Positions 1-6,497 of a DNA stretch of 11,039 nucleotides are shown one piece after another (position 1 is the stretch's first letter; each line of letters opens with the position of its first letter). The stretch comes from Candidatus Saccharimonadota bacterium (GTDB lineage Bacteria > Patescibacteriota > Saccharimonadia > Saccharimonadales > SZUA-47). Both the position numbers and the translations under genes were made by a program. The notes under the pieces were generated by a model, which had not been told where the DNA came from, did not search any database, and saw only the letters and a program-made list of their open reading frames with translations. The DNA lies in the NCBI GenBank assembly GCA_017993025.1, contig JAGONL010000021.1, positions 1-11,039 on the forward strand, in the 5' to 3' direction.

Positions 1-2051
1 ACTTTACAGTTGTCGCGGTAAATTGCGACTGCTTTAAGACCTAGCTTCCATGAGTCGAAGTGAAGTTGTTCGATTTCCTCGACAGTTGCGTCTTCTGGCA
101 TGTTAACAGTTTTGCTGATAGCACCGGATAGAAACGGCTGTACAGCACCCATCATCTTGACGTGACCAAGGTAGTGGATGGAGTTGTCACCCATTGAACA
201 AGCAAAGACATTTACATGCTCGGCCTTAAGGTGAGGGGCACCTATTATAGACTTCTCTACATCAATGTAGGCAATAATGTCGTCGACCTGCTGTTTTGAA
301 TATCCCAATACTTGCAAAGCACGAGGGACTGTCTGGTTAACTATGCTCATAGTTCCGCCGCCGACTAGCTTTTTCATTTTAACTAAACCTAGATCTGGTT
401 CGATACCTGTTGTGTCGCAATCCATCATAAGTCCAATTGTGCCTGTTGGGGCAAGCACGCTGGCTTGAGAGTTACGAACACCGTATTTTCTACCTAGCTC
501 TACTGCGTCGTCCCATGAAGCAGATGCGGAGCTTAGAAGCTCCTCTGATACAAGTGTTGCGTCTATAGATGAAACGGCGTCTCGGTGCATTTCAAGAACT
601 TTTTGAACATTAGCTTTGTCTTTTTGGTAACCTGCAAAAGGTCCAACTCTGTGAGCAATTTTAGCGCTAGTTGCATATGAGTGGCCGGTTAGAAGTGCGG
701 TGATGGCGGCGGCTTGGGCACGGCCTTCGGCTGAATCGTACGGCAAACCTTGAGCCATTAGTAGAGCGCCCAAGTTAGCGTAACCGATACCTAGCTCTCT
801 GTAGGCTTTGGCGTTTTTAGTAATACTTTCTGTTGGGTATTCTGAATAGCCTACTAGAATTTCTTGAGCAGTGAAGATTAGCTCTACGGTGTGCTTGAAA
901 GAATCTACGTCGAATGTGCCATCTTGGCGAAGGAACTTGAGTAGGTTCAAGCTAGCTAAGTTACAAGCTGAGTTATCTAGGTGCATGTACTCTGAACAAG
1001 GGTTAGAGCCATTAATACGACCAGCGTTTGGTGTAGTATGCCATTTGTTGATTGTCGTATCAAACTGAAGGCCAGGATCGGCACATTCCCATGAAGCTTC
1101 AGCAATCTGACGCCATATATTGCGAGCCTTAACAGTCTTTACAGGCTTGCCAGTTGTTACAGCGTTTAGATTCCAGTCAGCATCATTTGCAACTGCTTCC
1201 ATAAAATCATCTGACAGACGAACTGAATTATTAGCGTTCTGATACTGCACTGAGAAGATATCTTTGCCGTCTAGGCTCATATCAAAACCTGCGGCTTCAA
1301 GTGCCCTTGCTTTGCGCTCTTCTATAGCTTTACACCAGATAAATTCTTCTACATCTGGGTGGTCAACATTTAAAATAACCATCTTTGCTGCACGGCGAGT
1401 TTTACCGCCGCTTTTAATAGCGCCAGCAGAACTATCAGCTCCACGCATAAAGCTCAACGGACCCGATGCTGTACCGCCACTTTGGCTTAAGCCTTCTGCT
1501 GATGAGCGAATAACACTAAGGTTAATTCCTGAGCCTGAACCACCCTTGAAAATCATTCCTTCTTCTCTGTACCAGTTTAGAATTGAGCTCATTGTGTCTT
1601 CTATACCAAGGATAAAACAAGCACTTGCTTGCTGGGCGCGCTGTTTGGCGCCAATATTGAACCAGACTGGTGAGTTAAAAGCTGCTCTTTGAGTTGCTAG
1701 GATATATTTTAATTCTTCTCTGAAAGTTTCTGCTTCGGCATCGGTTTCAAAGTAGCCTTCTTGAGCACCATGCTTTGTTGTGGTGTCGACAACACGGTCG
1801 ATAAGGTGTTTGAGAGACGTTTCGCGCTCTGATGTACCTGGTGTACCGGTAAAGTATTTTTGAGCGACTATATTAATTGCATTAAGGGACCAACCTTCGG
1901 GAATTTCTACGTCACGTTGTTCGAAAACGTTTTTCTTTGTCATTGGGTTAGCAATGATTGCGTCTTTTTTTGTCCACTTTATATTATCGTAACCTTTAGT
2001 ATTTGGTTCTGTGAATCGTCTAGCGATTGTCAGACTTGCTGTTTGTGACAT
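1..2051 (-). CDS. nrdJ: Class II (adenosylcobalamin-dependent) ribonucleotide reductase, 3' end cut by window edge
   Basis: Reduces ribonucleotides to deoxyribonucleotides in the cytoplasm, using an adenosylcobalamin-generated thiyl radical; class II enzymes need no oxygen and no separate radical subunit. The visible 683 codons start at ATG 2051, preceded by GAGGG at 2061-2065 (9 bp spacing). FNSPVWFNIG lies at 125-134. NPCSE at 350-354 carries the presumed radical Cys352 with Asn350 and Glu354. Cys145 (in QASACFI) and Cys363 (in ACNLASLNL) match the redox cysteine pair. APTGTIG is at 534-540, and AVAIYRDNCK at 674-683 is typical of the conserved part before the C-terminal tail. The tail, which usually carries a CxxC-type redox pair, lies outside the window. 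The gene follows nrdR after 138 bp and probably shares its NrdR-controlled promoter, with a structured leader in between. Family assignment is from recognised motifs and is secure; substrate level (di- or triphosphate) cannot be told here. Confidence 0.95.
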   Translation of the reverse strand, partial: MSQTASLTIARRFTEPNTKGYDNIKWTKKDAIIANPMTKKNVFEQRDVEIPEGWSLNAINIVAQKYFTGTPGTSERETSLKHLIDRVVDTTTKHGAQEGYFETDAEAETFREELKYILATQRAAFNSPVWFNIGAKQRAQQASACFILGIEDTMSSILNWYREEGMIFKGGSGSGINLSVIRSSAEGLSQSGGTASGPLSFMRGADSSAGAIKSGGKTRRAAKMVILNVDHPDVEEFIWCKAIEERKARALEAAGFDMSLDGKDIFSVQYQNANNSVRLSDDFMEAVANDADWNLNAVTTGKPVKTVKARNIWRQIAEASWECADPGLQFDTTINKWHTTPNAGRINGSNPCSEYMHLDNSACNLASLNLLKFLRQDGTFDVDSFKHTVELIFTAQEILVGYSEYPTESITKNAKAYRELGIGYANLGALLMAQGLPYDSAEGRAQAAAITALLTGHSYATSAKIAHRVGPFAGYQKDKANVQKVLEMHRDAVSSIDATLVSEELLSSASASWDDAVELGRKYGVRNSQASVLAPTGTIGLMMDCDTTGIEPDLGLVKMKKLVGGGTMSIVNQTVPRALQVLGYSKQQVDDIIAYIDVEKSIIGAPHLKAEHVNVFACSMGDNSIHYLGHVKMMGAVQPFLSGAISKTVNMPEDATVEEIEQLHFDSWKLGLKAVAIYRDNCK

Positions 2052-2083
2052 ATTATTTTACCCTCACTTAGTTATTTTTGTTT

Positions 2084-2163
2084 GGAGTCAGTCAAAACGC
2101 ACTCTTCTCTCTCAGGGGAGAGGACGTTTATACTAGCTCCCGTCGCTAAAAAGGTATTTTAGC
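2084..2163 (-). promoter_or_regulatory. Structured 5' leader of nrdJ (long imperfect helix plus short hairpin)
   Basis: Between nrdR and nrdJ, positions 2084-2109 pair with 2115-2140 in register: GGAGTCAGT (2084-2092) with ACTAGCTCC (2132-2140), AAACG (2095-2099) with CGTTT (2125-2129), and CTCTTCTC (2102-2109) with GGGGAGAG (2115-2122). The segments are separated by symmetric 2x2 internal loops and closed by a 5-nt loop. A second hairpin, GCTAAAA (2145-2151) with TTTTAGC (2157-2163), lies directly upstream in the nrdJ direction. Neither is followed by a U-run, so they are not obvious terminators. A TATAAT (minus strand, 2177-2182) with a poor -35 could start a private nrdJ transcript. It does not show the conserved boxes of a cobalamin riboswitch. 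A cis-regulatory role is inference. Confidence 0.45.
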
Positions 2164-2189
2164 CGCGGCAACTAATATTATAGAAAACG

Positions 2190-2648
2190 TTAATCTTTAA
2201 TAGTTTTGATTTTTGAAAGTTCTAATTCAAAGCTTGCGAGATCTTTGAACCGTCTATACACACTTGCAAAGCGCACATAAGCTACTTCATCTATATTAAC
2301 AAGTCTATCGATGATTTCTTCGCCTATTCTTTGTGAAGGAATTTCTGATTCTCCACAAGCATATAGAGCGTGCTCTACATCGCTGACAAGTTTTTCTATT
2401 TGCATACTAGATACAGCCGTCTTTTCACATGCTCTATATAGTCCTGCTAGTAACTTCTCTCTGCTGAACATTTGTCGTGTTCCATCGTTTTTTACGACAA
2501 TCAGTTGAGGCTTTTCAATCCTCTCGTACGTCGTAAAGCGAGATTGGCAATTAATGCACTCTCTCCTGCGTCTGATGGATTCGCCTTCTGATACTTCTCT
2601 TGACTCTATTACTTTTGTATCAGTTGCCTGGCATTGATTACATCGCAC
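2190..2648 (-). CDS. nrdR: NrdR transcriptional repressor of ribonucleotide reductase genes
   Basis: NrdR senses ATP/dATP and represses ribonucleotide reductase genes by binding paired NrdR boxes. The protein is 152 residues, the normal family length. The N-terminal zinc ribbon has Cys3 and Cys6 (MRCNQC) and Cys31 and Cys34 (CINC), with the basic SIRRRREC stretch before the second pair and the typical SRFTTYER after it. An ATP-cone domain follows at about 48-138 (QLIVVKNDGTRQMF to VYRRFKD). The start is GTG at 2648, supported by AAAGGA about 8 bp upstream and by the conserved RC..C N-terminus; the nearby ATG is out of frame. It lies 138 bp upstream of nrdJ on the same strand, its expected target, and its own upstream region carries two NrdR-box-like palindromes, so autoregulation is likely. 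Confidence 0.95.
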   Translation of the reverse strand: MRCNQCQATDTKVIESREVSEGESIRRRRECINCQSRFTTYERIEKPQLIVVKNDGTRQMFSREKLLAGLYRACEKTAVSSMQIEKLVSDVEHALYACGESEIPSQRIGEEIIDRLVNIDEVAYVRFASVYRRFKDLASFELELSKIKTIKD

Positions 2649-2785
2649 TTATTTTTTCCTTTCTTTTTGCAGTGGCACTAAATGTTTATTTGGTTGTTAC
2701 AGTAAGCAGATATAGCCTTTAACACTTGTGTATTTATGTTTGAGCTTATTTTACTTTAAAGTTTTTATGCTTATTTTTAAGCTTT

Positions 2786-2801
2786 TCGCTATATGTAGTG
2801 C
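2786..2801. promoter_or_regulatory. NrdR box 1 (downstream of predicted -10 of nrdR)
   Basis: TCGCTATATGTAGTGC matches the published NrdR-box pattern acaCwAtATaTwGtgt in the whole C-T-A-T-A-T-n-T-A-G core, with differences only at the outer positions and one central base. It is a near-palindrome. In the minus-strand direction of nrdR it lies just after the predicted transcription start, a repressing position. Confidence 0.7.
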
Positions 2802-2811
2802 TTACACACTA

Positions 2812-2841
2812 ATAGTAACGCTACTGCTAGTGTAATTGCAA
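2812..2841 (-). promoter_or_regulatory. Predicted promoter of nrdR-nrdJ
   Basis: On the minus strand TTGCAA (2836-2841) is followed after 18 bp by TACTAT (2812-2817). The -35 is identical to that of the ftsZ and winged-helix gene promoters in this window. The -10 is only a fair match to TATAAT. The leader to the GTG of nrdR would be about 155 nt. The flanking NrdR boxes support the location. Confidence 0.5.
2818..2833. promoter_or_regulatory. NrdR box 2 (inside the -35/-10 spacer of nrdR promoter)
   Basis: ACGCTACTGCTAGTGT keeps both arms of the NrdR box (ACGCTA and TAGTGT), with a diverged centre. It starts 32 bp from box 1, leaving a 16-bp gap, the spacing of about three helical turns that is known for paired NrdR boxes. 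It fills the spacer of the predicted promoter almost exactly. An extra half-site, ACACTA, lies at 2806-2811. Confidence 0.65.
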
Positions 2842-2876
2842 CGTATTTTTAGTTGTAATAATGTATACGTTTAGTG

Positions 2877-4214
2877 TTACTTTTCATCTGTTTTTTCTTG
2901 AGATTTTTCAGATTTGTTTCGTTTGAAGCGTCTAAGAAATGAAGGTTTTTCTAATTCGTCATTGTCGGAATTCTCGTCATTATCAGCTTTTGGTGTGGAG
3001 TCTGAATCTTCTTCAGAATCGGAACCAGCGTCATGATCCATGGACCAGATACTTGGAATTTCGCTGTCATCCTTGCTGTCTAAGTCACCTAGGGATGCTG
3101 AGTGAGATTCTGAATCTAGATCCATATCAACGTCTTGCATATCAACGTCGTCGGCGCGGTTACTGTAACTATTATAGCTACTGGTTTCTATTGGTGTGAC
3201 TACACTATCATTGTTGTTCTGTGATAAATCTTTTTCTGTAGTAGTAGGTCTAGCGTAATATGATGCATCAAAACCAGTTGCCACTACGGTGACTATTATC
3301 TCGCCTTCTACTTCATTGTTGATTGTCGCACCGAAGATAATATTTGCACTAGGGTCGGCTGCGGCTGTGATTGTTTCGGCGGCGGCATTGATTTCGTGCA
3401 TGGACATATCCGCACCACCAATAACGTTGAATAGCACACCACGTGCTCCGTCAATTGAAACTTCCAAGAGTGGTGACTCTGTGGCTTGCTTGGCGGCTTC
3501 GACTGCGCGGTTTTCTCCTGAGGCTCGTCCAATACCCATAAGAGCGCTGCCGGCGTTGCTCATGACAGCCTTAACGTCTGCAAAGTCTAGGTTAATTAAG
3601 CCATGAACAGTTATCAGGTCTGATATACCCTGGACACCTTGACGTAATACATCGTCAGCAACTTTAAAAGCTTCTAGCAAAGGAGTTTTGCGGTCGATTG
3701 TTTGAAGAAGACGGTCATTAGGGATGGTAATAAGAGTATCTACTTCGCGGCTTAGTTTCTCGATAGCGCTTTCAGCGTTAGCTTTTCGTCTTTCGCCTTC
3801 GAAAGCAAATGGACGAGTAGCAAAACCAACTACTAGAGCCCCACACTCTTTAGCCACGTTGGCTACAATATGGCCTGCTCCACTGCCCGTTCCACCACCG
3901 GCACCAATTGTTATAAACACCATATCTGCACCCTCTAAAGCTGAGCGAATATCTTTCTCTGATTCTTTGGCTGCCTTTTCCCCTACTACTGGGTCTGCTC
4001 CGGCACCAAGACCTTTGGTGGTGTCTTTGCCTATATGAATCTTAACTGTAGCTTTAGAATGATGAAGTGCTTGTGCGTCAGTATTAACTGCTATAAATTC
4101 CACACCGTCAACACCTGCCTCAACCATACGGTTAATAGCGGCGCCTCCGGCACCACCTACTCCTACGACTTTAATTCTGGCAAATGTTTCTATGGCTGGT
4201 GCAACTTGTGGCAT
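2877..4214 (-). CDS. ftsZ: Cell division GTPase FtsZ
   Basis: Tubulin-like GTPase that polymerises into the midcell Z ring. The length is 445 residues. The globular core is about 11-317: KVVGVGGAGGAA at 15-26, the GTP-binding signature GGGTGSG at 106-112, FEGERR near 138-143, and the T7 synergy loop NLDFADVKAVM at 208-218, which completes the active site of the neighbouring subunit. A disordered, Asp/Ser-rich acidic linker runs from about 318 to 420, followed by the C-terminal FtsA-binding peptide PSFLRRFKR at 424-432 and a further 13-residue charged tail. ATG 4214 has a strong Shine-Dalgarno GGAGGAG (4224-4230, 9 bp spacing), so the start is firm. It follows ftsA after 109 bp that contain an independent promoter, so FtsZ can be made in excess of FtsA. 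ftsQ is not next to it. Confidence 0.98.
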   Translation of the reverse strand: MPQVAPAIETFARIKVVGVGGAGGAAINRMVEAGVDGVEFIAVNTDAQALHHSKATVKIHIGKDTTKGLGAGADPVVGEKAAKESEKDIRSALEGADMVFITIGAGGGTGSGAGHIVANVAKECGALVVGFATRPFAFEGERRKANAESAIEKLSREVDTLITIPNDRLLQTIDRKTPLLEAFKVADDVLRQGVQGISDLITVHGLINLDFADVKAVMSNAGSALMGIGRASGENRAVEAAKQATESPLLEVSIDGARGVLFNVIGGADMSMHEINAAAETITAAADPSANIIFGATINNEVEGEIIVTVVATGFDASYYARPTTTEKDLSQNNNDSVVTPIETSSYNSYSNRADDVDMQDVDMDLDSESHSASLGDLDSKDDSEIPSIWSMDHDAGSDSEEDSDSTPKADNDENSDNDELEKPSFLRRFKRNKSEKSQEKTDEK

Positions 4215-4250
4215 ATGACTTTTCTCCTCCGGGATGTTTCTATAGACCTC

Positions 4251-4279
4251 AGTATAGCGGTCGCTAATCGAACTTGCAA
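4251..4279 (-). promoter_or_regulatory. Predicted ftsZ promoter
   Basis: On the minus strand TTGCAA (4274-4279), a 17-bp spacer and TATACT (4251-4256) form a good sigma70-type promoter between ftsA and ftsZ. The predicted leader is about 30 nt and contains the GGAGGAG ribosome-binding site of ftsZ. Confidence 0.7.
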
Positions 4280-4323
4280 ATATTGGCTATAGTTTATTTA
4301 TTCAGATGAAAATTTAGTTTGCT

Positions 4324-5547
4324 TTAGCGTTTTTTGAACTTTTTGAAAAGTGAACTAATATTGTCCACCATACCCACATAGTTGTTCGGTCTGCCAACGG
4401 CATTTTGGCCCTCTAATAACATATCGAGAAGCATTAGTCCTATAGGGGTGGTGAAAGCAATATTGTCTGAAATGTCGGACAGTCCACCGATTTCTGAAAC
4501 CTTGCCAATTTTGGCTGGAAGTTCTAGATTTTCTTTAGCAAAATCAACTAGGCCTTTGATGCTTGATGAGCCACCAGTAAATACTATTCCACCTGGAAGC
4601 TTGCGTGATTTTCCGATTTTTTTTAGTTCTTTGTCGATAAGCTCAAATAGTTCTTCTATTCTTGCTTCTACTACCATATGGACATCGTCAGCGTCGAAAG
4701 TATACTGTTGCTTGTCAAACATCACCGAAACAGTCGAGCGAGTTGGTTTAGCGAGGTTTGCGTGCTCTATCTTGACCTTTTCTGCTACATCTAAATCCGT
4801 TTTAAGCCCAATGGCTAGGTCGTTTGTCACATGAGTCCCGCCAACTGGAATAACTGCTACGTGCTGAACTTCGCCGTCTTCGATGACGACAATATTGGTT
4901 GTACCGGCGCCAATATCTATAACTGCCGTTCCTGCTTCTCTCTGTTGGCGTGACAAAACTGCTTCTGCTGAAGCAAGTGAAGAAACCGTACGGTGTTTCA
5001 TGCCAAGAGACGCTTTATCGATTGCGGTTTCAAGCAGACGAAGGTTTGGGGTTGAGGCGGTTACGATATGTGTATCTACCTCTAGACGTACGCCTTGCAT
5101 ACCTATAGGGTCTTTAATGTTGTCTTGGCCATCCAACCTATATGCTTTAGGAAACACCTGAATTATCTCTCTGTTGGCCGGCAATTGCATCACGGCGGCG
5201 GCTTCTTCTACCCGCATGCGATCTTCTATTGTAATTTCTCTATTAGCGGCACTAATTGCAATAACGCCTCTTGAGTTAAAACCTTGAACATGCGAACCAT
5301 TAATATTTATAGTCCCTGAGGTAATATGGCGTCCCGATAACCTCTCAGCGTCATGAAGCGCATTACTTATAGCTACTGCAACTTCTTCGGCATGAGCAAC
5401 AACGCCACGTCGCATACCGCTGTTTTCCGCGGTGCTGAACCCAATAATCTCTGGCCTTCCCTGTTCGTCTACTGTGCCGACTACTACTCTGACAGCTGAA
5501 GTTCCGACATCTATTCCGACAAAGTGCGGTGTGTTTGTTTCGCGCAT
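4324..5547 (-). CDS. ftsA: Cell division protein FtsA (actin-like membrane tether for FtsZ)
   Basis: Actin-fold ATPase that binds the FtsZ tail and anchors the Z ring to the membrane. Counting from ATG 5547 gives 407 residues. It contains the phosphate-1 motif VGIDVGTSAVR (10-20), an SHS2/1C-like region after NINGSHVQGFNSRG (about 81-94), phosphate-2 DIGAGTTNIVV (211-221), PVGGTHVTNDLA (234-245), and the adenosine motif IVFTGGSSSIKG (321-332). The C-terminal amphipathic, basic helix NISSLFKKFKKR is the membrane anchor. A longer in-frame start exists at GTG 5577 (10 extra residues), but it has no ribosome-binding site at a usable distance. A promoter with TATACT ends 10 bp before ATG 5547, so a nearly leaderless start there is preferred; start confidence is moderate. 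ftsZ lies immediately downstream. Confidence 0.95.
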   Translation of the reverse strand: MRETNTPHFVGIDVGTSAVRVVVGTVDEQGRPEIIGFSTAENSGMRRGVVAHAEEVAVAISNALHDAERLSGRHITSGTININGSHVQGFNSRGVIAISAANREITIEDRMRVEEAAAVMQLPANREIIQVFPKAYRLDGQDNIKDPIGMQGVRLEVDTHIVTASTPNLRLLETAIDKASLGMKHRTVSSLASAEAVLSRQQREAGTAVIDIGAGTTNIVVIEDGEVQHVAVIPVGGTHVTNDLAIGLKTDLDVAEKVKIEHANLAKPTRSTVSVMFDKQQYTFDADDVHMVVEARIEELFELIDKELKKIGKSRKLPGGIVFTGGSSSIKGLVDFAKENLELPAKIGKVSEIGGLSDISDNIAFTTPIGLMLLDMLLEGQNAVGRPNNYVGMVDNISSLFKKFKKR

Positions 5548-5557
5548 TATGTTTAGC

Positions 5558-5587
5558 AGTATACCGCTAATGTTCACCTCTACGCAA
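5558..5587 (-). promoter_or_regulatory. Predicted ftsA promoter
   Basis: On the minus strand TTGCGT (5582-5587), an 18-bp spacer and TATACT (5558-5563). Transcription would start at about 5550-5551, only 3-4 nt before ATG 5547 and downstream of GTG 5577, which argues against the longer FtsA start. The -35 is weak (TTG only). Confidence 0.5.
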
Positions 5588-5595
5588 GAGGGAGG

Positions 5596-5619
5596 AAAAG
5601 GACAAATATTTGCCTTTTT
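5596..5619 (-). terminator. Possible terminator after the rpsU-yqeY-adk-map operon
   Basis: AAAAGG (5596-5601) and CAAAT (5603-5607) pair with ATTTG (5608-5612) and CCTTTT (5613-5618), with a single bulged A at 5602. On the minus strand the stem ends in TCCTTTT. It lies between map and the ftsA promoter, where a terminator is expected, and would work in either direction because of T-runs on both strands. The stem is AT-rich, so strength is uncertain. Confidence 0.4.
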
Positions 5620-5623
5620 ATTG

Positions 5624-5724
5624 AATGGGATTTGAAAAATGAAATAAGGAATATGAAAAATGGCAAGCTACGTAGCTAACTTCACCCTCAACCCTAAAGT
5701 CTATACCCTATACCCTATGCCCTA
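5624..5724 (-). repeat. Degenerate composite short-period repeat, copy 1 (between map and ftsA)
   Basis: Read on the minus strand, several irregular TAGGGT units (TAGGGC, TAGGGT, TAGGGT, TTAGGGT, GAGGGT; 5680-5724) are followed by a perfect 12-bp palindrome AGCTACGTAGCT (5666-5677). AT-rich units of the type CATTTTTCAT / TTATTTCATTTTTC follow (5624-5664). The array starts exactly at the TAG stop codon of map. The same modules, in the same order, occur upstream of priA. No coding potential is seen. Confidence 0.6.
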
Positions 5725-6492
5725 CAGTCTGGTTAGGATCTCAACGCCGTCTTCGGTGATTAGAAGTGTGTCTTCAAAATGAGCGGAACGTGAGCCGTCA
5801 CGAGTTCTTATTGTCCAACCGTCCGGGTCTACTACTACTCGCCATTCACCTAAAGTCGCCATTGGCTCAACAGCAATAGTCATTCCCGGTTTTAACATAG
5901 TACCCGTGCCGGCAAAACCATAGTTCGGAATCTCTGGTGGTTCGTGCATTTCATGACCGACACCGTGGCCTACTAGTTCTCTTACGATTCCTAAATTATG
6001 GTTGTCTAAGACAGTCTGTACAGCGTGTCCAATATCGCCCGTTTTCGAACCTGCTTTAATGACGTTAATCCCAGCATCTAGGGACTGTTTTGTTATTTCA
6101 ACAAGCTCCTGTTCTCTTTTTGAACGAGCCTGACCGCCGACGATATAAGTTCGTGCGGCATCTGTAATCATACCGTTGTAAAGTACACAATAATCAAAGC
6201 CTACGATATCACCATCTTTAAATGGAACATTGTTAGGAATACCATGAACTACAGCATCATTAGTCGATATGCAGATAGTGTTTGGGAAGTCTGGTACACT
6301 CGATGAGCCACTTGGTACTCCTAAGATAACCGGCTTTCCACCTAATCTTTTTAGTTCTTGAATGCATAGCCTTTCGATATCTAAACCAGTCATACCAGCT
6401 TTAATTTCTTTGCCTATCATTTCTAGTAAGCTTGCCAACATTTGGCCACTTATCCGAATATTTCTGATTTCTTCTGGCGTTTTTGGCTTCAT
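5722..6492 (-). CDS. map: Type I methionine aminopeptidase
   Basis: Removes the initiator methionine from nascent proteins in the cytoplasm, acting after deformylation by Def (encoded at the right end of this window). The length is 256 residues, normal for the bare catalytic type I form without an N-terminal zinc-finger extension. The pita-bread-fold metal ligands are all recognisable: Asp100 (GFDYCV), Asp111 (TDAART), His176 (VGHGVG), Glu209 (AVEPM) and Glu240 (HFEDT), plus the substrate-binding histidines His83 (VVHGIP) and His183 (MHEPP). The ATG lies 5 bp after the stop of the adenylate-kinase-like gene with only a weak AAAGAA site, so translational coupling is likely. It is the last gene of the rpsU operon, and its TAG stop is also the first unit of a TAGGGT-type repeat. 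Confidence 0.96.
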   Translation of the reverse strand: MKPKTPEEIRNIRISGQMLASLLEMIGKEIKAGMTGLDIERLCIQELKRLGGKPVILGVPSGSSSVPDFPNTICISTNDAVVHGIPNNVPFKDGDIVGFDYCVLYNGMITDAARTYIVGGQARSKREQELVEITKQSLDAGINVIKAGSKTGDIGHAVQTVLDNHNLGIVRELVGHGVGHEMHEPPEIPNYGFAGTGTMLKPGMTIAVEPMATLGEWRVVVDPDGWTIRTRDGSRSAHFEDTLLITEDGVEILTRL

Positions 6493-6497
6493 GTTCT

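Noticed and set aside
1264..1692. 142-codon plus-strand open frame antisense to nrdJ
   Set aside because: It lies wholly inside the well-conserved nrdJ coding sequence, has no ribosome-binding site and has no recognisable domain; it is a shadow frame.
2052..2189. Cobalamin riboswitch in front of nrdJ
   Set aside because: The gap is 138 bp and I could not find the conserved cobalamin-riboswitch boxes; the visible structure is a simple long helix.
2769..2782. Hairpin GCTTATTTTTAAGC as ftsZ terminator
   Set aside because: Only a 5-bp AT-rich stem and it lies beyond the predicted nrdR start, so it is more likely chance sequence in the nrdR leader.
4382..4834. 150-codon plus-strand open frame antisense to ftsA
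   Set aside because: Serine/isoleucine-rich product typical of antisense reading, entirely within ftsA.
5548..5577. Ten-codon N-terminal extension of FtsA from GTG 5577
   Set aside because: No ribosome-binding site at usable distance, a promoter -10 lies inside it, and the conserved domain begins after ATG 5547.
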